Source of the DNA: JBDTLH01 sp039934875
GTDB taxonomy: Bacteria > Acidobacteriota > Terriglobia > Terriglobales > Acidobacteriaceae
Direction of reading: 5' to 3'
Assembly: GCA_039934875.1 (NCBI GenBank)
Contig: JBDTLH010000112.1
Coordinates: 1-14,846, forward strand
DNA length: 14,846 nucleotides
Position 1 is the stretch's first letter. The number at the start of each line of letters is the position of its first letter. Shown here one piece after another: positions 1 to 5,052 of the stretch. The position numbers and the translations under genes are program-made. The notes under the pieces were generated by a model. It was given only the letters and a program-made list of their open reading frames with translations, had not been told where the DNA came from and did not search any database.

Positions 1-1
1 C

Positions 2-166
2 CTCGACGACCTGCAATGCGACGACCCCGAATGCGATTGCAATGACCCCAGCTCCCCCGAATGCACCGTCGGCATCAACCAATGGGTCAGCACCGGCGTC
101 AACTTCGACCCCCTCCGCGCCCTCCACCAGCGCCAGGCCGCCGCCTGCATGGCCCGCCTGCGGTGA
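2..166 (+). CDS. C-terminal end of an unidentified Cys-rich protein (5' partial)
   Basis: An open frame enters from the left edge and stops at TGA 164-166, giving 54 residues. The tail carries four closely spaced cysteines (C6, C11, C13 and C21 of the visible part) in an Asp/Pro-rich stretch, then a helix-like end rich in Ala, Gln and Arg with one more Cys. The clustered cysteines could bind a metal, but I recognise no family. Most codons end in C or G, as in fabZ and lpxA, which supports this frame over the overlapping Pro/Ser/Ala-rich frame. The gene converges on ligD. The N-terminus and true length lie outside the window. Confidence 0.5.
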   Translation, partial: LDDLQCDDPECDCNDPSSPECTVGINQWVSTGVNFDPLRALHQRQAAACMARLR

Positions 167-214
167 TCTACCGCACTCTACGGAGATCAAAAAAGTATTT
201 ATCCCCACCGCCAA

Positions 215-315
215 GCTGCTAGCTTCTGGCTTCTGGCGGCTGGCACAAAACCGTGACTCGCAACCCGCGACCCAGCTAGCAACTGGCCGGTAGCCAGCAG
301 CCAGCAGCCAGCAGC
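215..315. repeat. Imperfect inverted microrepeat between convergent genes
   Basis: The left arm (about 215-244) is built from GCTAGCTTCTGGCTTCTGGC-like units. The right arm (about 291-315) is three tandem copies of the 7-mer AGCCAGC, roughly complementary to the left arm. It lies between the stop of the partial gene (166) and the stop of ligD (318), where a hairpin could act as a two-way terminator. No U-tract follows on either strand. Confidence 0.5.
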
Positions 316-317
316 AT

Positions 318-2258
318 CTACCCAGCCGCCGATAATCCGAAGTCAAAGACACACTCCTTCGGCTGCTTGTCTTCCCGCAGTCCCATAAACACCGGAGCCC
401 GCATCTTTACTCCGCCGCCCACTCCGGCCGCCCGGTTCTCATGCGTCCACTCCACGAACTTGATCTCCGCCACCAGCTCGGGCTTGACGAAGTGCACCCG
501 CCGGGTCGCCTCGACTTTTTTGGTGAACGGGCTCTTGCTGGTCGCGAGCTCCCGCAGTTTGGTCCACAATGCGGCGTGAGATTTGTGAGTGAAGCCGCTG
601 CCCGCCTGCCCTACATGGACCAATTCGCCGGCCGCATCGTACAGCCCGAGCACGATCGAGCCATAGTTCTCGCGCGACCCCTTGGGGTCCGTATAGCCGG
701 CGATGACGCACTCCTGCCGCTGCGTCACCTTGACTTTGAGCCACTCGCGGCTGCGCTTCTGCGCGTAATGCGAGCCCCGCAATTTGGCAATAATGCCTTC
801 GAGCTGATTGGCCTTGGCCGCCTCGAATAGTGCATGTCCATCATTGAAGTGCTCCGAGAGGCGAAACCGCTCGCCTGTCTCAAGCGCCTGTTGCAGCAGT
901 GCCTTGCGTTGCTCCACCGCCACGTTCATGAGCGAATATCCATCCGCATACAGCAGATCGAAGAGGTAATAAACGATCGCAACGTCGCGATCGGACGCAC
1001 TGTGTCTGCTGGCAGTGCGCAGTCCGGTGCGCTGCTGCATCAGCGAGAAGCTGGAGCGCCCCTGTGCATCAAGCGCGCAGATCTCGCCATCAAGAATGGC
1101 CTTCGAGAGCCGCAGATGCTTCGGCAGTTCCAGCAGTTCAGGAAAATCATGGCTGAGGTCGTTGCCGTTGCGCGAGATCAGGCGCGCCTCCCCATCGCGG
1201 ATGAAACAAACAGCCCGATAGCCATCCCACTTGATCTCATAGAGCCACTCGCCCTTGGGATCGTCGAAGACGCCATCCACCAGCGTCGCCAGCATGGGGT
1301 GTATCTCAGAGGGCATCGTTTGTCGCTTCGCACCGGTTAAGGCGCCCGGGCCATCCTCCGATCTGTCGCTGCTCTCGCCCTGAGACTTCTTGGCGAGCGA
1401 CTTTTTGGCGGCTGACTTTTTCGCGACAGTTTTTTTTGCGGCAGGCTTCTTCTTTGCCGGAGCAAGCGACTTCTGCTCTCTCTTCGCGCGGCTATCGCTG
1501 TTGCCGCCGGTCTGGTCTTGCTTGGCGGCCCGGCGGGCCAGCGCCTCCTCGACCCACGCGTTCTTCGCCTTCGCGCCCGTATGCCCCGCGCTCGCCGGAC
1601 GGTTGCTCTGCCACTCCGCCGCGCGCTGGTCTCCCGCAATCTGCGCCAGCGAGTGTTTGCTCAGCACCGACCAATCGTGCTCCTCATCATTCGCGTCATA
1701 AGGTGAAACGATTGCGTCGTCCTTCTTCTTGATCAGCAGCCACTCATTGTCTTTGCCGTAGCGCGCGCGCTTCATCTTTGCCAACACGAATCCGCCGTTA
1801 AGCTTTTCGCCATGCAGGAGAAATTTGAAATCCCCCTTCTCATACATCGCGGTGGCGGAGCGCTCGGATTCGGCCTTCGAGACACGCTTCTTCTTGGCCG
1901 CAGCCTCGGCGGGATCGGCATACCAATCGAGAATCGGTTCCCACGTCCCGGTGTCCCACACCTGCACCGTGCCCGCGCCGTAATTGCCTTCGGGGATGAT
2001 GCCTTCGAAGTGGAAGTAGCTGATAGGATGGTCTTCCACATGCATCGCCAGCCGCTTGTCCCCGGGATCGAGCGACGGCCCCTTGGGCACGGCCCAGGAA
2101 ACCAGCACCCCGTTCATCTCCAGTCGAAAATCGAAGTGCAGGCGAGAAGCGCGATGCCGCTGCACCACGAAGCGAAACTGCGGACGCGCAGCTACCCCGT
2201 CCGCGGGCTCCGGAGTTTCGTTAAAGCGCCGTTTGCGTTTGTATTCTTCGAGTGCCAC
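318..2258 (-). CDS. ligD: ATP-dependent DNA ligase LigD, 3'-phosphoesterase plus ligase modules (no polymerase)
   Basis: Predicted end-joining ligase that trims 3' ends and seals double-strand breaks, normally with Ku (not in this window). Residues ~27-200 form the phosphoesterase module; H35, H41, D43, R45, H77 and Y81 match the catalytic set of Pseudomonas LigD. A Lys/Ala-rich linker (~258-292) follows. The ligase core has nucleotidyl Lys343 in EIKWDGYR, LDGEI (389-393), FDLLY (433-437), EGIIAK (487-492) and WLKVK (506-510), then an OB-fold to the end. The usual polymerase module is absent; in such lineages it is often encoded separately. The start is GTG (2256-2258) with GAGG 6 bases before it. 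The gene lies 185 bases after the YHS start codon and 12 bases after the YHS stop, so the two are probably cotranscribed. Confidence 0.95.
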   Translation of the reverse strand: MALEEYKRKRRFNETPEPADGVAARPQFRFVVQRHRASRLHFDFRLEMNGVLVSWAVPKGPSLDPGDKRLAMHVEDHPISYFHFEGIIPEGNYGAGTVQVWDTGTWEPILDWYADPAEAAAKKKRVSKAESERSATAMYEKGDFKFLLHGEKLNGGFVLAKMKRARYGKDNEWLLIKKKDDAIVSPYDANDEEHDWSVLSKHSLAQIAGDQRAAEWQSNRPASAGHTGAKAKNAWVEEALARRAAKQDQTGGNSDSRAKREQKSLAPAKKKPAAKKTVAKKSAAKKSLAKKSQGESSDRSEDGPGALTGAKRQTMPSEIHPMLATLVDGVFDDPKGEWLYEIKWDGYRAVCFIRDGEARLISRNGNDLSHDFPELLELPKHLRLSKAILDGEICALDAQGRSSFSLMQQRTGLRTASRHSASDRDVAIVYYLFDLLYADGYSLMNVAVEQRKALLQQALETGERFRLSEHFNDGHALFEAAKANQLEGIIAKLRGSHYAQKRSREWLKVKVTQRQECVIAGYTDPKGSRENYGSIVLGLYDAAGELVHVGQAGSGFTHKSHAALWTKLRELATSKSPFTKKVEATRRVHFVKPELVAEIKFVEWTHENRAAGVGGGVKMRAPVFMGLREDKQPKECVFDFGLSAAG

Positions 2259-2270
2259 GCGCGCCTCGGG

Positions 2271-2444
2271 TTATTTGTACCGCTCCGACGAAAGTTTGTC
2301 GCGGTACTTGTCCGGATGGTTGAGAAACTCCTCTTTGCATTTCTGGGAGCAAAAATGATAGCCGTGGCCCTCAAACTCCTGCTCCACGGTGTTGCCGTCA
2401 TCGGTGTCGATGAACATGCCGCAGACTGGATCGGTAGTTTGCAT
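2271..2444 (-). CDS. YHS-domain small metal-binding protein
   Basis: A 57-residue protein that is almost entirely one YHS domain: DPVCGM at 5-10, an FCSQKC pair (C32, C36) and a basic helical tail. YHS domains bind metals and occur alone or attached to copper and heavy-metal ATPases. I infer a metal-handling role, substrate unknown. A 20-residue-longer start exists, but the internal ATG at 2442-2444 has GGAGG seven bases upstream and sits right before the conserved domain, so I choose it. It lies between osmC (69-base gap) and ligD (12-base gap) on the same strand, suggesting a three-gene unit for stress and repair. Confidence 0.85.
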   Translation of the reverse strand: MQTTDPVCGMFIDTDDGNTVEQEFEGHGYHFCSQKCKEEFLNHPDKYRDKLSSERYK

Positions 2445-2451
2445 GTGCGTG

Positions 2452-2456
2452 CCTCC
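2452..2456 (-). promoter_or_regulatory. Shine-Dalgarno deciding the YHS-protein start
   Basis: GGAGG on the minus strand, seven bases before the ATG at 2442-2444. It favours the 57-residue form over the longer reading frame. Confidence 0.75.
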
Positions 2457-2513
2457 GCGCATGAGATGGTCCGGACGCGGCTGCGAGTTGCGCGCCTGGT
2501 CCACACGAACCGG

Positions 2514-2936
2514 CTAGACCAGCTTCGCTTCCATGGTGATGTTGGTGTTGAGCAGCCGCGAGATGGGGCATCCGGCCTTCGCGCTCGCGGCCGCATGTTG
2601 GAACTGCGCATCGTCCGCGTTAGGGATCGTGGCGGTAACGGCGAGGTGGATCGAGGTGATGGTAAATCCCGCATCTGTCTTTTCCAGGGTGACCGCGGCT
2701 TTCGTATCGAGCGCATCGGCAACCAGGTTCGCATTGGCGAGCTGGCCGGAGAGCGCCATGGTAAAGCAGGCGGAGTGCGCCGCGGCGATGAGTTCTTCGG
2801 GATTTGTGCCCGGCTCGTTTTCGAAGCGGCGCGAGAAGCTGTAAGGGGTCTGGTTGAGTACCCCGCTGTCGGTGGAGATGGTGCCCTTTCCATCTTTCAG
2901 TCCACCGGACCAGTGGGCATTGGCATTGCGCTGCAT
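2514..2936 (-). CDS. osmC: OsmC-type hydroperoxide peroxidase
   Basis: A 140-residue OsmC-family protein; E. coli OsmC has 143. The family reduces organic hydroperoxides and H2O2 with a Cys pair and acts in the cytoplasm. Both cysteines are visible: C57 in AHSACFTMALS and C123 in AGCPISRLL. TNPEELIAAAH (45-54) matches the OsmC subgroup more closely than Ohr. A longer frame starts at a TTG, but AGGAGG lies inside it just before the ATG at 2934-2936, so the ATG is preferred. It is first in a minus-strand cluster with the YHS gene and ligD, and divergent from trxA. Reductant unknown; dihydrolipoamide is typical for the family. Confidence 0.93.
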   Translation of the reverse strand: MQRNANAHWSGGLKDGKGTISTDSGVLNQTPYSFSRRFENEPGTNPEELIAAAHSACFTMALSGQLANANLVADALDTKAAVTLEKTDAGFTITSIHLAVTATIPNADDAQFQHAAASAKAGCPISRLLNTNITMEAKLV

Positions 2937-2940
2937 GTTT

Positions 2941-2946
2941 CCTCCT
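2941..2946 (-). promoter_or_regulatory. Strong Shine-Dalgarno of osmC
   Basis: AGGAGG on the minus strand, four bases before the ATG at 2934-2936. It lies within the longer TTG-started frame and therefore decides the start. Confidence 0.8.
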
Positions 2947-3013
2947 AGCAAATTGACTACAAAGAAATGCTAACAGCACCGATGCCCAGTTTCAGGTAAT
3001 GAGAATCGGTTAC

Positions 3014-3128
3014 TAAAATGTACTGGACAAGCAACCTTTCGCAGCCATATTGTTCACAACGTAGGCAGTTCTGGGGGAGGGCTGCCGAGCGCCCTGCGCC
3101 TCTTCGGAGAGCAGGGCGCTTCCTTTTT
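3014..3128 (+). ncRNA. Candidate small RNA between osmC and trxA
   Basis: Inference from layout. A -10-like TAAAAT (3014-3019) with a weak -35 (TTCAGG, 2991-2996, spacer 17) precedes about 100 bases without a convincing ORF. These hold a small hairpin (GGCAG 3064-3068 with CTGCC 3082-3086) and end in a strong terminator hairpin plus U-tract (3088-3128). The only upstream neighbour, osmC, is on the other strand, so the terminator has no coding gene to end. trxA appears to have its own promoter further down. Alternatives: a long trxA leader with an attenuator, or a terminator against antisense transcription. The range includes the -10; an RNA would begin near 3026. I recognise no known RNA family. 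Confidence 0.25.
3088..3128 (+). terminator. Rho-independent terminator upstream of trxA
   Basis: A perfect 10-bp stem, AGCGCCCTGC (3088-3097) with GCAGGGCGCT (3111-3120). Inside it sits a second small stem CTC-TTCG-GAG with a very stable UUCG-type tetraloop, and TCCTTTTT (3121-3128) follows. The U-tract is on the plus strand only. It lies 90 bases upstream of the trxA start. Confidence 0.65.
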
Positions 3129-3180
3129 GCTCTGCTGGTTCTTACCCCGCTGAACCCTTCCGCTGTCTTTGTGAATCTCA

Positions 3181-3186
3181 TATAAC
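3181..3186 (+). promoter_or_regulatory. Putative -10 of trxA
   Basis: TATAAC downstream of the 3088-3128 terminator and 32 bases before the chosen trxA ATG. No good -35 is visible at 16-18 bases spacing. Confidence 0.35.
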
Positions 3187-3218
3187 GTTGGTATTCATTT
3201 CTTTGAATGGAGTGTGGA

Positions 3219-3554
3219 ATGGCGAGCCAGGCAGTGATCGAAGTTTCCGATGCGCAGTTTGATCAGGAAGTGCTGAAGTCGGACAAACCGGTGTTAGTGG
3301 ATTTTTGGGCGGTATGGTGCGGGCCCTGCAAAGCCATCTCACCGCTGGTGGATGAAGTCGCGACCAAATTCGCTGGCAAAGCCAAGATCATGAAGATGGA
3401 TGTGGACAAGAATAACTCCATCCCCATGCGCTACGGCGTGCGTGGCATCCCCACCCTCTTGTTCTTCAAAGATGGAAAAGTAGCGCAGCAGTTTGTCGGC
3501 GCGAACGTGAGTCTGGATCAAATTGAGAAGGTGCTGACTGGGCTGGGCGCGTAA
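3219..3554 (+). CDS. trxA: Thioredoxin
   Basis: A 111-residue cytoplasmic thioredoxin (usual length about 105-110) that reduces protein disulfides with electrons from thioredoxin reductase. The active site WCGPCK is at 33-38 after LVDFW, and the cis-proline is P78 in GIPTL; the order VDFW, WCGPC, DVD, GIPTL, GAN is typical. An ATG four codons earlier (3207) has no Shine-Dalgarno; the ATG at 3219 has GGAG (3209-3212) six bases upstream, so I start there. It is monocistronic by layout: a terminator lies upstream and a toxin-antitoxin pair follows after 95 bases. Natural partners would include OsmC-like peroxidases, but adjacency to osmC is divergent and proves no link. Confidence 0.96.
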   Translation: MASQAVIEVSDAQFDQEVLKSDKPVLVDFWAVWCGPCKAISPLVDEVATKFAGKAKIMKMDVDKNNSIPMRYGVRGIPTLLFFKDGKVAQQFVGANVSLDQIEKVLTGLGA

Positions 3555-3580
3555 GAGCGCCAACGTGGCCGGGACTGGCG

Positions 3581-3618
3581 TCCTAAATCCAACGAGATGG
3601 TCTCCTTGGGGGTTAGGA
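3581..3618. promoter_or_regulatory. 38-base imperfect dyad, candidate parDE operator
   Basis: Nested inverted repeats share one centre: TCCTAA (3581-3586) with TTAGGA (3613-3618), CCAA (3589-3592) with TTGG (3606-3609), and GAGA (3594-3597) with TCTC (3601-3604) around a TGG loop. A -10-like TAAACT (3627-3632) follows directly, so a protein bound here would cover the -35 region of parD. ParD-type antitoxins repress their own operons through such sites. It could instead be a trxA 3' hairpin, but no U-tract follows. Confidence 0.45.
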
Positions 3619-3649
3619 GCGTTTGATAAACTGTTTGCAGGAAAATCCA

Positions 3650-3931
3650 ATGACAACCGTAATCATTTCCCTGCCGGAATCGCTCAAAGAGTTTCTCGAT
3701 CATGAGGTGAACGCCAAGGGCTGCGGCGATATAAGCGAGTATGTGCGTGGGCTTCTTCGCGATGCGCAGATCAAGCAATCTGATTCGCGGTTGGAGAAGT
3801 TGTTGGTGGAGGGATTGACGTCAGGACACGACATCCCTTTGACGCAAGACTTTTGGCGAGAGCTGAAGGCTGAGGCGGCCGCAATCCACACTGAGCAGCA
3901 AGAAGCTCCCACAGTCCGAAGAGCGAAGTGA
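3650..3931 (+). CDS. parD: ParD-like ribbon-helix-helix antitoxin
   Basis: A 93-residue antitoxin. Residues 3-8 (TVIISL) form the DNA-contacting strand of a ribbon-helix-helix fold, with helices at ~9-22 and ~27-42 (ISEYVRGLLRDAQ). The C-terminal part (LLVEGLTSGHDIPLTQ, 51-66, then FWRELKAEA) has the pattern of ParD tails that wrap and neutralise ParE. A longer TTG start at 3623 is possible; the ATG at 3650 has AGGA about 8 bases upstream and begins at the fold, so I prefer it. It overlaps the toxin start by four bases (GTGA), allowing translational coupling. Predicted to bind the 3581-3618 dyad and autoregulate. Confidence 0.82.
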   Translation: MTTVIISLPESLKEFLDHEVNAKGCGDISEYVRGLLRDAQIKQSDSRLEKLLVEGLTSGHDIPLTQDFWRELKAEAAAIHTEQQEAPTVRRAK

Positions 3932-4257
3932 AATTCATTGTTCGATCTGCGGCAAACGACGATGTTTTGCGGCAGTACCGCTTTTATCTTATTGAGAAGG
4001 GTGCTGGATCAGCCGCACAGAGGTTCCTCGAAGCGGTTCAGCATGCCTTCAGGCAAATCTGCCTGCATCCTGAAATCGGAACGCCTAAACCCCTGAAGAA
4101 TCGGACGCTGGCGGGACTGAGATCTTGGCCGATCGATGGTTTTCGGGCGACTCGCGTCTATTATTGCGTTTCGAATGACGTGCTTCGTGTCATTCGGGTA
4201 CTGCATAGCAAACGAGATATAAGTCCGCTGCTCGAAGATGAATCTGGCGACGAATAG
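3928..4257 (+). CDS. parE: ParE/RelE-family toxin
   Basis: A 109-residue toxin of the ParE branch of the RelE/ParE superfamily. The C-terminal core reads GLRSWPIDGF (~68-77), a tyrosine-rich strand and VIRVLHSKRDI (88-98), a pattern typical of ParE; true ParE proteins poison DNA gyrase, while RelE proteins cut mRNA. The target here is inferred from sequence style only. It starts with GTG overlapping the parD stop. About half its codons end in A or T, unlike the strongly GC-ending fabZ and lpxA, which fits recent acquisition. It converges on lexA with a 24-base gap and no clear terminator. Confidence 0.82.
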   Translation: MKFIVRSAANDDVLRQYRFYLIEKGAGSAAQRFLEAVQHAFRQICLHPEIGTPKPLKNRTLAGLRSWPIDGFRATRVYYCVSNDVLRVIRVLHSKRDISPLLEDESGDE

Positions 4258-4281
4258 ACCCGCTACAGGGCACTTCCGATC

Positions 4282-4893
4282 CTAATATTTGCGCAGCACC
4301 CCCACCACTCGTCCCTGCACCTGCACCGATTGCGCCGGAAAACGCATAGGTTTCATAGTGGCGTTCGAGGGTTGCAGGCGAATGTTCGCTCCTTCGCGAT
4401 ATAAGCGCTTGAGGGTCGCGTCGGAGCCATTCACCAGCGCGACCACGATTTCCCCGTCCCGCGCAGTGTTGGTCTTTTCCACCATCACATAATCACCTTC
4501 GACAATGTGCTCATCCTGCATGGAATCGCCGCGCACTTCCAGCACGAAGACGTCCCGCGAGCGGGTGATGTCGCTGAGCGAGATGCTCTCGGGATTCTCC
4601 ACCGCCTCAAGCGGGCGTCCGGCGGCGATGCGTCCCATCAGCGGAAGGCGGACCTCTATTGCTCCGCGTGTCTTGGGCGCCTTGCGGGTGACGATATCGA
4701 TCGAGCGGCTCTTGTTGTAATCGCGCTTGACCTCTCCTTTGCGTTCGAGATTGGAGATGTGCTTGTGCACGGTAGCCAGCGAGCTGAGCCCCATGCCGCT
4801 ACCGATCTCCTCAAACGAAGGACAGTATCCCTGCTGCTGAATAAAAGTGGAAACGAAATCGAGCACTTCACGCTGCCGCTTAGTCAATGCCAT
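4282..4893 (-). CDS. lexA: LexA repressor, self-cleaving
   Basis: A 203-residue SOS repressor. The N-terminal winged helix (MALTKRQREVLDF, then GYCPSFEEIG and LSSLATVHKHISNLERKG) binds DNA; the C-terminal S24 domain cleaves itself when RecA is activated. Cleavage site Ala91-Gly92 in GRIAAGRP, nucleophile Ser124 in RGDSMQ, general base Lys162 in DATLKRL. The frame extends 45 codons upstream, but the ATG at 4891-4893 is where the family begins and lies just after a good promoter, so I start there. It is downstream of priA (159-base gap) on the same strand, with its own promoter. No E. coli-type CTGT-N8-ACAG or Bacillus-type GAAC-N4-GTTC SOS box is visible. Confidence 0.95.
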   Translation of the reverse strand: MALTKRQREVLDFVSTFIQQQGYCPSFEEIGSGMGLSSLATVHKHISNLERKGEVKRDYNKSRSIDIVTRKAPKTRGAIEVRLPLMGRIAAGRPLEAVENPESISLSDITRSRDVFVLEVRGDSMQDEHIVEGDYVMVEKTNTARDGEIVVALVNGSDATLKRLYREGANIRLQPSNATMKPMRFPAQSVQVQGRVVGVLRKY

Positions 4894-4903
4894 AGTGCAA
4901 CTG

Positions 4904-4932
4904 AGTATCGGAGAAGAAAGGGCGAAAGTCAA
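4904..4932 (-). promoter_or_regulatory. Sigma-70-like promoter of lexA
   Basis: On the minus strand, TTGACT (4927-4932), a 17-base spacer and GATACT (4904-4909). The -10 ends 10 bases before the ATG, so the expected transcript starts about 3-5 bases upstream of the start codon, leaving no room for a Shine-Dalgarno. Confidence 0.6.
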
Positions 4933-4938
4933 GAGAAA

Positions 4939-5045
4939 CAGTTTGAAGTTTTCAGTTTCCAGTTTCGAGAGCAAGGGCGGTCCCGGATTGCGCGGATTAG
5001 GATGACGCGCTTTTCTTTTGCAACTCAAAACCTGAAACTTGCACT
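4939..5045. repeat. Imperfect inverted microrepeat between priA and lexA
   Basis: The left arm (4939-4968) repeats CAGTTT-like units (GTTTGAAG, TTTTCAG, TTTCCAG, TTTCGAG). The right arm (5021-5045), CAACTCAAAACCTGAAACTT, is roughly its complement. It overlaps no coding region and has the same design as the repeats at 215-315 and 8953-9004 with different sequence. Confidence 0.45.
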
Positions 5046-5052
5046 GCTCTGC

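Noticed and set aside
42..293. 83-codon Pro/Ser/Ala/Thr-rich frame on the plus strand
   Set aside because: Low-complexity translation that runs into the microrepeat; the overlapping frame ending at 166 has more natural composition.
291..315. CRISPR-like array from AGCCAGC repeats
   Set aside because: Units are seven bases and contiguous, with no spacers.
2445..2504. 20-residue N-terminal extension of the YHS protein
   Set aside because: The internal ATG has a strong Shine-Dalgarno at the right distance and begins the conserved domain.
1812..2948. 378-codon open frame antisense to ligD, the YHS gene and osmC
   Set aside because: It crosses three recognisable genes and has no domain or start signal of its own.
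3061..3128. Known riboswitch, 6S or 4.5S RNA before trxA
   Set aside because: I looked for conserved cores of familiar RNAs and saw none; only generic hairpins and a terminator are supported.
4894..5028. 45-residue N-terminal extension of LexA
   Set aside because: It would translate the promoter and microrepeat; the family starts at MALTKRQ.
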